From Lasiosphaeria ovina (Eukaryota; Ascomycota; Sordariomycetes; Sordariales; Lasiosphaeriaceae): 64,000 nucleotides of DNA. The DNA lies in assembly GCA_033439765.1 (NCBI GenBank), contig JAULSN010000005.1:2061001-2125000 (forward strand), given 5' to 3'. Positions 41,219 through 52,763 of this stretch are shown here, in pieces (within the stretch, counting starts at the first letter, position 1; the number at the start of each line of letters is the position of its first letter). A model generated the notes under the pieces. The model did no database searches and was not told where the DNA came from. It was given only the letters and a program-made list of their open reading frames with translations. Position numbers and translations under genes: made by a program.

Positions 41219-44200
41219 TCAGGCTGTGACGTCTCCCCCCTTGCCGTTGGCCAGATTGTTGTTCGCCGGGCTACTTCTGCTGCTCCCGTTGCCGTTCTTG
41301 ACCGCCACATCGGCCACCTTGTCCTGGAGACTGCTGGCGCCGAGTACGGCCTCTTCCTTGGTCAGGCCCTTGCGGATGGCCAGCACGCTGTCGACAATGA
41401 CGGCGTCGATGCCCTCCTTGACTTGTCGCTAGAGAAAAGGGGGAAATGTTAGTTCCCAGGCTTTGGAAAAAGGAAGAATTCATGGAAAAGAAAGGAAAAG
41501 AAAATATTTCACGAACCTGGACCAGCTTGGGGTCGTTATTCTGCGTGCCGTAGCTAACACAGACCAGCCCGCTCTGCTTGACCACCTTAACCAGGCGCGG
41601 GCTGTTGATGAGCGGCTCGGCGTTGCTCACAATGCCTAAGAGGTTCCACCTGCTCGCGAAGCGGATGGCCTCCTGTAGGCTGCTGGCCCTGATGTCGCCG
41701 ACGGTGCAGGTGCCGGCGTCGGTCAGGAACAGGATGGGGATGCTGGGCTGCTTGAAGCTCAGGCACAGGCAGATGTCGGGGTTGAAGGAGCTGAAGATGA
41801 TGTGGCGGTCGGCGGCCATGTCGTAGACCTTTGCCAGCACCGTGTCGCAGAACGAGTTAAGCTCGACGGCGTACGTGTCCATCTCGTGCTCCTCGCTCTC
41901 GTGCAGCATCGGGTACTTCATCTCAATGTTAAACCCGATCGACTCGGGCAGCTTGCGGAACAGGTCCTCGAGCGTCGCGAACGGCGCCTGGATGAAGTTG
42001 CCCCGCGAGTTGGCCTTGAACCCCTTGGCCTTGAAGTCGCGCGTGTGCTTCATGCGCTCCTCCAGCCCCGTCTCCTTGGCGGGGTAGTCCATCGACATGG
42101 ACCGCTGCCGCGGCCCCGGGCTGTTGCTGCGCGCCTGCTTCAGCTGCTTGTGCTGCGCCTTTCCACCCCCCGGCACCGGCCGCGACGGGTCCGAGTTGAT
42201 GTGCAGGAACTGCTCCAGCGTCAGGGTGTGCACAGGCGCGTCAAAGCCAGTCTCGCTGACCAAAAAGTCGTGGTAGATGACGGGGACGTGATCCTTGGTG
42301 AGCTGCACGTCGAACTCGACGTACTGCGCCCCCAGGTTCGCAGCCGCGATGAAGGACGGCACCGTGTTCTCGCCCAACTGGAGCGATTTGTTGGAGGCCA
42401 GGTTCTTTCCCAGGCCGCGATGGCCGATGACCATGGGGGATGTCAGTTTCCGCCAGTACGTCTGCCTCGACGTCACTTCCATCTTCGGATGCGAAAAGGG
42501 GGTGATGACCAAAAAGTTGAAATTGACCGTCCCAATGACCTCGAGGTTCGCCCCCATGATGGGAACACAGACATCCCCCTGGAGATTCATCCGCTTGGCT
42601 CCAATGGTGGGCCGAACGCTCGAGAGCAGGGCCACGCCGCGCCCGATCTTGTTCTTCTCGTTGCCCGAGTAGGTCGGCACAATGTCGAAGAGCAACTTGA
42701 CCTTGGCGGCATCCGTCGTGGTGAACACAATAGGCTCCGTCGATATGTTCTCGTGGACCGGGAGATCAATGACGGATGGCTCGCCGTGCGCACCATGCGC
42801 GGATACCACGACCGAGAGGGCCGTGTCCAGCTCCGTAGTGTGGGCTTCGGCGAGCGGGACTTTATCCAGCTTGACCGCCTCGGTGTTCTTCCGCATATCC
42901 ATCGAGCCGAGACTGACCAGCACCAGGCTTTCGTTTTTGAGATAGCGGTGGCCGAACGTCTTGACCGGGTCTGCCGGCCGCGAAGAGCCATTCGAGCGCC
43001 TATCTTCCAACGAGGCGACTTCTGGCGGCGAGACGCCAGCCGGCGACTTCTCGTCATCGGAGCTGCTGGCCGTCGTCTCTACTGCCGGTTGACTATGCAA
43101 GGCTAGGAGGCGGGCGATGGGGAGGTGGCCTCGCAGGGCTGCGTGCTCCTTTGCCGTCCACCCCGAAGAGTCTAGCTTATCGACGCCAGCCCCGGCATCG
43201 ACCAGCAGCCGGGCAACCGAGAGATGGCCGTCGACGGCTGCGATGTGGAGTGGCGTCCAAGCAAACGACTTCTCGGCAAGCTCCAGGTTTGCCTTTTGCT
43301 GGGCTGTTCCCCTCAAGAGCACCTGCGCACATGCGTCGTGGCCGAACCTGGCCGCAATATGCAGCGCCGTCTCGCCCGTCTCGTCTTGCCAGTTGATATC
43401 GACTCCGGCCTCGACCAGCATTTTGACAATGCGCATAAAGTTCGACTTGGTGGCAATTGCCAGGACTGCGCTAGACTTCGATATGGAGCGCCTCATCTCA
43501 GCTTTGTGGTCGCTCACGCCTTTCCAGTTCTCCCCCTGAAGAAGCAACCCCGTCGTCAGAGCATGTCCGCCGAGAACGCTAAGATGTAGCGGCGCATTGC
43601 CGTCTTTGTCCTGCCACTCTAGGGCATCGATGCCGTTTTCAACGTTGAACTGTCCCCACTGCTGCATCTTGCTCATGAGTATTTGACAGACAACCACAAA
43701 CCCAAACTGGGCAGCATAATGCAGCGGTATACGGCCAAAGACGTCTCGAGTACTTAGAGCACTCCTCTGGTCAGGCTTGAGGTTTTCCAGGAGGTAAAGG
43801 AGCATCTGGACTGCTTCGTCTTCGCTGCTGAGCAAATTCGACTCCTTCAGATTGCTTGTTCTGGGAGCCGGAAAAGGTGACGTAGCCGGGGTGAGGTAGT
43901 GCTGGGCATACTGCACCGAGCCGCCGGGGAAGGGAAAAGAGCTAGCGTCGGGCTCGTCCTTGTTTGACGAAGCCGTCCTGGTTCGGCCAATGTGGATTAC
44001 TAGCCTGTGAATACAGTTCCGCTCGTTGATGTCATCCGGCTCTTCGAGAGACATGATGTTGGCGAGAAGAAAAGTGACGGAGTTCCGGGATCTTGCGGAA
44101 ATGGAGCGCTGGAGGAGATTGAGGAACATGCTCTGCGGGGAAACGCCCGAGGCTGTGATGCTGCCGTCGGCCAGACCGGCCTTAAGGGTTTCCACGTCGT

Positions 44201-45065
44201 CCTTGCGGATGGCCTGGTCCAGCCTGTCGAGAAGCGTCGTCGACACAGTTAGCATGGCCTTTGCTGACGCTCGTCCAAGAGACAGCGTTGAGCGCTCCGA
44301 CTTTGCGTCGTCGTGGCGCTGAGCCTCTCCGAGCACGGAAAGCCACCTGTTTATCTCGGACAGCAGGCGCGTGATGGCCACATCTTTGGCAAATGGGCGG
44401 GGATCGACCTTTGTGGAGACGTAGCGGTGCTGGCTCGAGGAATCCGGGACTTTCTTGTCCAGCTTCTTAGTGATCTTGACAAAGCCGCGGCGGTTGATTT
44501 CGCCAAACCACTGCAGGTTCCGCAGCTGGCTCCGCAGCTCAAGGAGGGCACCCATGAGCTCCTCGATCTCGTCATCGTCGAGGTTCTCGACGACGTCTGG
44601 GGTCCTGCCATATCTGTCCTGGAGCATCTTGAGCCGGCGGCAGGCGTCGGCATACTTCTTGTTGTAGAAGGAGTCGACGTCCTCCAGATTCCGGTCCAGA
44701 GCAAAGAAGAACTCTGAATGCCTAGTTAGTACCTTGGGTATGCCCACGAAGCTAGCGAGCTAGGCGATATTCCATATCACGGGGCTTAGGAGCAAGACAA
44801 AAACATGAGAATAATAAAAAACAAGCCTACCTGCTAGATCGACCGGCCCTCCATTCCGGGCGGCGGCAGCCAAGGCCTTGACGAGCTTTTTAAGGCCCTT
44901 ATAGTTGATGTACGAGGCTGCCCACTCGGGGACCTGGTTCCGCGGGAGACTGCCAAGCGAGCATGAGCCGTTTGCACTCAGGGGGTCATAAGGTAGATAC
45001 CACGGTTGAAGGGGAGGTGAGCTGCCCTGTTTGGGATCAGGTACTTACTTCCTACCAAACTTCAT
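41219..45065 (-). CDS. SPX-ankyrin-GDPD protein, GDE1-type glycerophosphocholine phosphodiesterase
   Basis: Hydrolyses glycerophosphodiesters such as glycerophosphocholine and links phospholipid turnover to phosphate sensing. Model: exons 45065-45049, 44949-44831, 44713-41517 and 41428-41219, 1180 residues. The 17-nt first exon gives MKFGR and joins an SPX domain (YINYKGLKKLVKAL, then FFFALDRNLEDVDSFYNKKY). Ankyrin repeats span about 350-590 (GRIPLHYAAQFG, GNAPLHLSVLGGH, GETALHIAARFG, WTPLHIAAVDGH). The GDPD domain starts near 805 with HRGLGKN, then ENTVPSFIAAANLGAQYVEF and LTKDHVPVIYHDF, so the catalytic HRG and acidic residues are present. That favours active GDE1 over the Pho81/NUC-2 type, where this domain is degenerate. 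Length is close to yeast Gde1. Confidence 0.93.
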
Positions 45066-47359
45066 CTTGGAGACTCAGAAACACTCGGGTTGTATGGGGT
45101 ATCGATATGCCGAGGCGAGAGCGGTGGTTGTCTTGGCGGACAACTCCAAAAGTGTAGCCAGGGAAGAAGAAGATTCCTTAATCAGGGCCGAGTTGCGAGG
45201 ACGTCTAAAACCGAGACTGAAACCGGCAGCAAACTGAGCCAGCGCAGGTCGCAAACCAATGGCGAAATAAAGAGAAAAGGATCGAGAGGAGATGAGGGCG
45301 ACGGCGGCGGAGAAATCTACTGCATTTTTATTTTGGCCTTATATTTCTGCAAATCGAATTGGGACGAGGAAATGTGTAGACCTTCCGGTGATGACGAAAC
45401 CAAGGTGGACGACGCCGAGATGTCCCGCTTGTCAAGAAAGGCGGCCGGGCGCGAGGGCGGGCGCGGGCGCGGCGAGCACAGGTTGTGTCTAGAACGCTTA
45501 ACTTTGCGCCTGGTCGGTTTGTGCGGAAGGCAAAGCGGACAAACAGGCCGGCAAGCAAGCAGGCAAGCAGGCAGGCAAGCAGAGCGCCGGTTCCCGAAGA
45601 CAGATAGAGGAACGAGGGGTGGCCCCAGTCGGGAGGTCTCGGGATGCCGGCAGTCAGTCGTAAGAGAGGACAATGATACAACTGCAAAGCGAATTCAAGA
45701 AAGAAAAAACCGAAAAAAGTCCCCGACAACTCAGCGAGCTGCCTGCAACGGTCGGGACTGGGCGGCAGAGGTAGGATCCATTGAGAGCGAATTAGAGAAG
45801 CGTCCTTCCCCTGGTGGCAGCGGGGAGCGTAGGATGGGATGGGAAAGGGTTTGAGTTTGCGAACAAGGAGGAGGGTTCTCCTTGACTTGTGTTGGTTGGT
45901 GTTGGTCAAGAGAAAGCAAGGGCAGTGCCGTGCTGGCGAGAGCTTCCAAGGATAGGTATGGGAATAATATATGCAGTAGGATCCAATTCAACTCCAAACT
46001 AAAGGACTTAAAGGTATGGCAGGCAGGGTACCTCTATCTTAGCTTGGAAACTAACCCCAAGGTTCCATTACATGTATTGTATGAACTAACAGCGTACCGA
46101 GTATACGGGGCAGTACCTTGTCTACCTAGCTAGTGGTTGCTTGAGTTAGGCCCAAGGGATGCGCCCACGTGTCGGAATTAACCCGAGCCCCGAGCGAGCG
46201 AGGATGGAAGGGAAGTGGAAGGTGGAAAGGTGGGGGATGTCAAGCGCGCCGCAAACAGCCTGTTGGATGAGCTCATGAAACATGCAACAGACAGAAACCA
46301 CGGGCAAATCGCGGGTCTCTCTCTCGGGCTATTTTTTTTTCTTGCATACGAAGTAAAGGTTGCCAAGCGGCGGGAGGAGGAACAATAGACCATCCACTGA
46401 CGGCCTAGATTATTCGCCTGCATCGACCAATCAGCGCCCGCGGTGGCGTATGGTGGGGCATTGCACCGATGCCACTGGACATGGCAGGTCTGGCGCAGAT
46501 CAATGGAATGCGTGCCGCCCCGGTTTCTGGGGTCTTGGCACGGAAAGCTCGCTCTTGGGGAAGTGGCAAAGACAGCCAAACGTCGAACCCAATCCTAAAA
46601 TAAGAAAGATACCAAAATTGCAGATAAGGATTCACTTTGTCCAAGCCCTATTACAATCCTAATCAACTACCATTTTTGGGAAATTGAGTTTCAGCACCCA
46701 ACGCCTCTTTGGCTGGCTGGTCGGCCCCAACACACCATTTCACAGCGTACAGTACATACAAAAAAAAGACTATACTTTTTATTTTCTCTGTGGAATTGAC
46801 ACGTCTAGCTGCATACACGCGGTCAGGGGGACCACTCACCGCTCCAATTCGGTCAACAACCCCTTTCCTCGACAAACAACAGCGACTCGTGACTCGCGGC
46901 GAGAGCCGTTCCAGATTCAGCCAAGGCAGAGGCTGCTAGTCAGGCACGCCACGTCTGGGCAGGTAGCAGCTGATGGCGGTCAAGTGACTCGGGCTGCTTG
47001 GCTTCCAGGGGCTCCCCGCGTCAACGCTCGCCTCTCTCGGGCGACACCCAGGCCGGCCGAGCTGCTTTTGCTTCACAATTCAGCCCCCTAGCTCCAAACC
47101 AGGTATTCCCAACAATTAATTGCCATATTCACTGGGAGCACATGACTCTAATTTTTAAAGAGTATTGGATAATGTTTTTCGTTAGTGTGTCGGTTTATTT
47201 CCAACCCGTGTCTTCTCTCTATTCTAACCGTTTAGGGGTTTTATGTACGGTTCCAATCCGAGTTCTCGCGGACCCCCCCTTTTATATACACGCCTTTCAC
47301 CCTCTGTCTGCTTCCAGTCATAACGCCGTTTGATGTGAACACTCTTATTATATACTCGT
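45066..47359. other. Promoter of the GDE1-like gene and 3' flank of the PPR gene
   Basis: About 2.3 kb with no supported gene. Contains a CAAG/CAGG tetranucleotide microsatellite (about 45548-45583). The GDE1-like gene reads leftward from 45065, so most of its regulation should lie in the first kilobase. Confidence 0.5.
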
Positions 47360-49810
47360 TCACCACGTCATGGCAGGTGGGGGGCCATTGTAGTCCGATG
47401 GCAAAAACTCCTCGAGGATTGCGAAGGGGTTTGCTTCGGGTTCTGCTTCTGCTTCTGCTCCTGCTTTTGCTTCTGCTTCTGCTTCTGCTCCTGCTCCTGC
47501 TCCTGCTCCGGCTTCTATCCTCAGACTCAACAGGTACTGGCCAATAATTCGCAGCATTCTCTTGAGGGAGACATGTTCTGGTCCCATGGTCAATTCCTCG
47601 GGTACAAACTCCGGTGGAAGAGCCTCTTGAAAGGCCAACTTGAGCTGTCGATTCGCCTCTCCGAAAATTGCGAAGCATGCATCGCGCTTGACTGCCGGCA
47701 AAATCACAATCTCAAGAACTCGAAACAGAAGCTTGATCCCCCCCTGGACACCGGCTGGCCCCTGATCTGGTTCCTCTACTGACAACCGCGCCCATTGCAG
47801 TAACGTGTCTTCGATTTCCCTCCGTAATGTGTAGTATTGCTCATTGAGAAAGAACATGGAGGCCATCGTCTGTACACGTAGAGTACCATATAGCGTGCGT
47901 CCTGCGCGACCTTGATACTGGGCGGTGATTCCTGCTGCCCACGTAGCCCTGATCAATAGTGGCCACCGAATTTCATTAGGGAATAGTGGGCGCGTGCGCT
48001 GAACTCCGTCGGCGGTTGCTCCTGCCGACACATCATCGAGGTCCGCCCGTTGGCCCGCCGGTGCGCGGACATTATCGGTGATCCGAGCTTCTATTCTCCT
48101 CAAACCGATGTTCTTGAGATCTAGGTCGTTGGAGGATTCCCTGATCCAGATGGCTGTCGCAAGATGGACTAGGCTGTCTCCTCCCGGCGACATCTTTGAG
48201 TGAGGTCGAAGAGGAGAGACAGTCCGAGACTTCAGTGTCGCTGCCTGGCATATGACAAGCAAGTGCCGCAACTTATTAACAGCCTCGCCGCTAAAAGCCT
48301 CCGAATCGAGGATCATCGATGTTGCCTCGTCGATGTTCTCGAGAAACCCTTGAATGAGAATGCGCACCGCCACGTCGTCCAGCCTGAACATGCATGCATT
48401 GAGAAGGTCCAATATAAGCTCGGGACTTTGAGCCCAGTATCCTCGCAGATAAACGACAAAGACTCTGGCGGCGAGTCCGAGCAGGCCGAAATCTATCAGG
48501 CACTCCACGATGGCCTGAAAGTGAGTATGGTCCAGCTCAGCGCGCTCGACAAGCACACCTTTCGTGAGGGCGACATCTGAATTCAGAACCCATTCTCGTA
48601 GGAAGTTGCTGTGTTCTAGGGCTCTCAACGGGTTCGACCGCAACCTCATCCCCCGGACGTGATGGCCGATGATACGCCGGATGAGGTCTCGAAACCCGGC
48701 AACATCGTCGCTCAGTCGGTAGTACTGGAGCAGACACAGCGTCGTCGCCTTTGTAGGTCTGAGACGAGAGGAAAATATAAAGCGCACAACAGCCCGCGCC
48801 AGGTCGTACTCGCCGATCCGGGTAAAGGACAGTAGGAGCGTATTGTAGTTATCGATCCCGGGTGGGACAGGGCAGACGAGGAGATTATAGCATAATTTCG
48901 CCACCGAGGCCACTCTGCTGCGTGAGCCCCATGCGCTCACAATCTGGCCGTTTAACTCGTTCAAGTGGGAGCGAGAGAAGGCGGCCTGCTTGGGATCGAG
49001 TTGAGGGTAGGTGTAGTTGGGATAGCCGTCTGACCGCAGCATGCGGATCTGGTTCCAAGCCGAATCAAGGCGTGTCCGCGGGTCAACCTGGCCGGGCGCA
49101 TTGGGTCCGACGTCAATATTGTACGCCTCATCAAGAAGCCGATCAACAAGCCAGGTCACCCCGTTCTGACCATTCTGCATGTGGATTGGTTTTTTGGGTT
49201 CCCGATGATCTATGCCCTCCTCGACTTCCAGAGCGATGGCTTGTTCACACTTGACCAGGCCCTTTTTATTTCTGACTGTTGGGTTTGTCCTAATCCATGG
49301 GATGCCGCACAACTTATTGTAGCTCCAAATCCGCCTCTCCCTCCTCTGGAGGTAATTTGCCTTGTAGCCCACCAAAGAACCACGCCTGAAGGCACAGATG
49401 GAAGCCAGGACATTTTTTACTCGTAGGGGATCGGAGAAGACGTCAGAGTAGAAGTCAGCCGACTTGACAAGATGCGCAAGGTCTCCTGTGTGCGTTTTCT
49501 CCATAATCGCCGCGAGGGAGAGCCTTGCCTCTTCGATGTCGCGGGTACTGAGCCGGGGTACCGTTGGTGTTTCCAAGTGTTTGTGGCGGGCGGCAATGTC
49601 GGCATCGGCATCGGCGATCGCATCCGCGGGGCCGCCGGGCGTCGGCGCAGGCGCGGGTGTGGCGGTAGAGTAGTCGGCCGTAGAGACGTGGCCGGGTCGA
49701 GCTCTCCTCCGCCAGGGATTTGGCGGATTTGCGCCATGCGATTGTCGCGAAACGGTATTTGTCACGCAGTGCCATGCCGGGCAATGGCAGGCTCGGAGTC
49801 GGGGGGCCAT
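47360..49810 (-). CDS. Mitochondrial PPR-like protein
   Basis: Single-exon 816-residue protein. The N-terminus (MAPRLRACHCPAWHC and a following Arg-rich stretch) lacks acidic residues and fits a mitochondrial presequence. The middle contains helical-pair repeats of pentatricopeptide type, the clearest being NYNTLLLSFTRIGEYDLARA followed by RPTKATTLCLLQYYRLSDD, then HFQAIVECLIDFGLLGLAARVF. Such proteins bind mitochondrial RNAs and control their processing or translation; the target cannot be read from sequence. Near the C-terminus an Ala-Gly/Ala-Glu dipeptide tract (about 25 residues, coded near 47438-47515) precedes the final NPFAILEEFLPSDYNG. The gene is divergent from the CZIB gene. Confidence 0.82.
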   Translation of the reverse strand: MAPRLRACHCPAWHCVTNTVSRQSHGANPPNPWRRRARPGHVSTADYSTATPAPAPTPGGPADAIADADADIAARHKHLETPTVPRLSTRDIEEARLSLAAIMEKTHTGDLAHLVKSADFYSDVFSDPLRVKNVLASICAFRRGSLVGYKANYLQRRERRIWSYNKLCGIPWIRTNPTVRNKKGLVKCEQAIALEVEEGIDHREPKKPIHMQNGQNGVTWLVDRLLDEAYNIDVGPNAPGQVDPRTRLDSAWNQIRMLRSDGYPNYTYPQLDPKQAAFSRSHLNELNGQIVSAWGSRSRVASVAKLCYNLLVCPVPPGIDNYNTLLLSFTRIGEYDLARAVVRFIFSSRLRPTKATTLCLLQYYRLSDDVAGFRDLIRRIIGHHVRGMRLRSNPLRALEHSNFLREWVLNSDVALTKGVLVERAELDHTHFQAIVECLIDFGLLGLAARVFVVYLRGYWAQSPELILDLLNACMFRLDDVAVRILIQGFLENIDEATSMILDSEAFSGEAVNKLRHLLVICQAATLKSRTVSPLRPHSKMSPGGDSLVHLATAIWIRESSNDLDLKNIGLRRIEARITDNVRAPAGQRADLDDVSAGATADGVQRTRPLFPNEIRWPLLIRATWAAGITAQYQGRAGRTLYGTLRVQTMASMFFLNEQYYTLRREIEDTLLQWARLSVEEPDQGPAGVQGGIKLLFRVLEIVILPAVKRDACFAIFGEANRQLKLAFQEALPPEFVPEELTMGPEHVSLKRMLRIIGQYLLSLRIEAGAGAGAGAEAEAEAKAGAEAEAEPEANPFAILEEFLPSDYNGPPPAMTW
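47438..47515 (-). repeat. Hexanucleotide-type repeat encoding Ala-Gly/Ala-Glu
   Basis: CTGCTT/CTGCTC units on the plus strand, read on the minus strand as alternating Ala-Gly then Ala-Glu pairs inside the PPR-like protein. Confidence 0.85.
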
Positions 49811-50382
49811 TGATCAGGAACTCCCTCTGCATTGTCGAGGCATGTCTTTCAATGCTGAGGTCGCAGCATGGTTGGCGATTAGGTCAGGATCGACTGTCTC
49901 CGGGCAGTGGCCTGATGTTGCTTGGCGAGCTCCGAGGTTCGAAATATTTGTTTAGGCCCATTGAGCAATTATGAGGCTCGGGCGGGCCAAGAAACGCTAA
50001 CCCCGTTTTAGCTGACAAGGCCCAGCACCAGCACCTCACAGGATATACAGACACGCCCTGGCTAGGGGTCGGCTTTGGACATTTCACTGTATAAGCTAGG
50101 TGATCAGGGAGGAGGGGCAATATGTTTCTCTGGATCCAGGCGTATTTGATACACAATCGAATGAAAAGATACTCCGAGTTTGCAGTGCCGTGGTTCATTC
50201 GGGCTCACATCCGATCTTGGAGAGCTTGGGGTGTCGTTTTATCAAGCGGGGCAATTCCAGTGGAAGCTGAGTTCTGGGGGAGCTGCCCCTCCATCCATTC
50301 CATGGATGTCAACTGAACGCCTCAAACTACCAGCCCAATTAAGCAGACCTCGCTATCACAATCACAAAACCATACTGCAACA
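49811..50382. other. Divergent intergenic region
   Basis: 570-bp promoter interval between the PPR-like gene (minus) and the CZIB gene (plus). No coding feature seen. Confidence 0.6.
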
Positions 50383-51157
50383 ATGTTCGCACTAACTCTG
50401 ACGGCAGAGCTGGCAGGGTAAGCGTTGCTATATTCCGTATTGGAAGCTTTTCTCCCTAGACCGATCAGGGTGGGCGCTGACACGGTCATCCAGCGTTACC
50501 AACCTCCGACCCAACGACACCGAAGAGAACCCTTTCTGGTACACTTTCAAGGTGCAATGCACGTCTTGTAGAGAGACGCACGCAAAGCCTGTTGGTGTCA
50601 GCCGGTTTGTAAGCAGCATCACCAGGTCGAGGCTAGTAATTATCGATTCGAGTGTCTAATAATTCATGTCAGGATACCAATGAGATGAGTGGAAGCCGCG
50701 GTGAAGCCAGCTTTGTCTGGAAGTGCAAGAACTGCAAGGCGTGTATATGTCCTTCCCACAATGCGGCTTTGGCCCAAAATTGACTCATAATAATCCCTTA
50801 TCAACAGAGGGAGTCGTCAGCGAACATCATGGCTGCCCCAGGCCCATATGAGCAGTCTGACCCGGCGAAGGCTCAGAAGATATTGACCTTTGACTGTCGT
50901 GGTTTAGAATTCACAGAATTCATGCCCGAGGTTTGTTGTTCTTGCAGCGTCTTTGTCTCCTAGATCAGACCTCCTCCGAGTTTGTCACTATTGCTAACTT
51001 GGATTCAAAACAGGGGGAGTGGCTCGCAGAAGGTGTCGAGTCAAATTCCAAATTCACCGGTATTGACTTGACCGAGGGTGAATGGTTTGAGTACGACGAG
51101 AAGACGGGCGAGGAAGTGAGTATTAAGGAGCTGAAATGGGAGATTAATCGGACCTGA
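50383..51157 (+). CDS. CXXC-motif zinc-binding protein (UPF0587 / CZIB, C1orf123 family)
   Basis: Small conserved eukaryotic zinc protein of unknown exact role. Model: exons 50383-50417, 50494-50608, 50673-50738, 50808-50930 and 51014-51157, 160 residues, the family length. Landmarks: NLRPNDTEENPFWYTFKVQC, the first CxxC (CTSC), GSRGEASFVWKCKNCK with the second CxxC, LTFDCRGLEFTEFMPEGEW, and GVESNSKFTGIDLTEGEWFE near the end. The third intron appears to use a GC donor (AAG/GCGTGT), restoring CKRESSANI. With a GT donor two bases later and an acceptor two bases later the frame is also kept and the residue becomes Ala. The ORF-sized pieces are short, so the gene is easily missed. It is followed by two other CxxC zinc proteins. 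Confidence 0.9.
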
Positions 51158-51790
51158 TTTTATACCAACGAGCTCATCTTGATATGGGCCGACTTCGTGC
51201 ATCCAGTACTTGCAAGCGCCAATTCATTACCGAGTCATATAGCTTAGAGGGCGCCGGGCAGGAAAGCCTTGAAGGCGTCCCCAACTATTGAGCAATACCC
51301 AAATAGTAATATTCCACAGACTGAGCACAATAGATTTACCAGCAATAACAGCGCCCAAAGGGAACCGCACGATGGTGGTTGGAGACTCAAGTCCTTGAGC
51401 AAGATAGTTTAAAAGTGTGGCCCACAACAAGTCCACGAGGTCGCGATATGGGGCTGAAACGTCTCAAACATTTGGTTTGTATTTTTATACTGCACCACCA
51501 AAAAGCAAATTTGACCCGACTTAGACTTAAACGGACCATGAAACCGGCGTCGGCTTTGTGATTTAAATGACTTGAGCGACAAGAGTTGTTTAGTATCAAT
51601 GTATTTGCTCTGTTGCAACCAATACAAAACAGTTCGTAATACAGCTCGATACAGTTAGCTTGCGGCCAGTACACCCGAATAAAATTGGCCTGTGTATTAC
51701 CTACGTATTCATACTAACCGCACGCAGATTTTCTCAAACCAAACCCGCCAGTCCATCAAAAGCTACACGTCCCAACCCTTCGGCTTGACC
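51158..51790. other. Intergenic region between the CZIB and Rpr2/Snm1-like genes
   Basis: About 630 bp, A/T-richer than the surroundings, with no supported gene. The Rpr2-like frame is open upstream to 51692, but the start there lacks conserved character. Confidence 0.5.
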
Positions 51791-52429
51791 ATGACCATGA
51801 GCGCCGCCATGTCGTCGGACGACCTGTCTGCTGCTCTCAAGTTCCTTTCGGATGCAGGCCATCTCTTGGCGTCCGCCTCTCCAGAGATTTCGGCATCCAT
51901 CATGAGCCACCGAAACGGCTTGATGTTCGAGAATGAGCTAGCACAGCCCGATACAGAGCGACAGCGTGTCTGCGGTTGCTGCGGCTATATAATGATTCTA
52001 GGCCACGGCAGCAGCTTGGACATGAGGCACGAGAAGGCCGCGAAGAAGAAGCTTCGGTCTCCGGCGGGCGGCAAGCGCAAGGAAGCGCGTGTTCAAGAGC
52101 CCCGTTCTGGACCAACTAAGGTCCTTACATGCGGCTACTGCGGAAGACTAACAGAGGTCAAGCTTCCGGCCCCCCGTCGGATCGCAAGGCGCACGACGCG
52201 AACACCGAAAGCCGGAAAACCAGGACCGCCGCTCTCGACGTCGGCTCCTCCTCAGCTCCAACCAGTCCAAGACACCGCCCCGTCACTTAAAGCAAACGCG
52301 AATGCGAATAGCAAAAAGAGAGCAAAGACCAGAAAGGCAGGGCTGCAAGCTCTGCTCGATCAGGCCAGTTCCTCCAGAAATTCCAAACCCGGGCTTGGAT
52401 TGAGTCTAGCCGACTTTATGGAGAAGTGA
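51791..52429 (+). CDS. RNase P/MRP subunit of the Rpr2/Rpp21/Snm1 family
   Basis: Protein subunit of the ribonucleoprotein that matures tRNA 5' ends (RNase P) or rRNA (RNase MRP). Single exon, 212 residues from the ATG at 51791; a third in-frame ATG at 51809 (MSSDDLSAALKFLSDAG) may be the true start. An N-terminal helix is followed by a zinc ribbon with two CxxC pairs, VCGCCGYIM and LTCGYCGRL, separated by a basic RNA-binding stretch (HEKAAKKKLR, then GGKRKEAR). The C-terminal half is Lys/Arg-rich and disordered and ends with GLQALLDQAS and LSLADFMEK, a tail form I associate with filamentous ascomycete Snm1-like proteins. The choice between Rpr2 and Snm1 is not certain. Confidence 0.82.
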   Translation: MTMSAAMSSDDLSAALKFLSDAGHLLASASPEISASIMSHRNGLMFENELAQPDTERQRVCGCCGYIMILGHGSSLDMRHEKAAKKKLRSPAGGKRKEARVQEPRSGPTKVLTCGYCGRLTEVKLPAPRRIARRTTRTPKAGKPGPPLSTSAPPQLQPVQDTAPSLKANANANSKKRAKTRKAGLQALLDQASSSRNSKPGLGLSLADFMEK

Positions 52430-52763
52430 GTCGGTCGGGCAGGGCGATCGACACCCGACCTGACCTGGCCTGATGGGCCGAGGCCGACTTTGAACCCAGC
52501 GCTGAAAATCTGGAACCTGAAACTGCACGAAGGTTCCGGAAGTTCAGGGGCGGCTCTGTCCAGTCTCCAATGGAAGGCCTGCGCAATGAATAAGCTGCCC
52601 TCAGAGTCAGACAGAAGCTTATCACCCCACTCTGCGCGCCTCCCGGGTACGCTACACCACTGATCGATTACCCCGCCAAATCGTACATTATCGCCAATTA
52701 CCCCTCCAAAATTTTCTTTCCAGAGCCTTGTTCCGTCCCCAACATCTCAAGTCGCTGCGCAAG
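52430..52763. other. Short intergenic region before ZPR1
   Basis: 334 bp separating two co-directional genes. It must hold the Rpr2/Snm1-like 3' end and the ZPR1 promoter. No element was recognised with confidence. Confidence 0.5.

Noticed and set aside
41802..43106. 434-codon plus-strand frame opposite the GDE1-like gene
   Set aside because: Mirror of codon bias in the real minus-strand exon; Arg/Val/Leu-rich with no domain.
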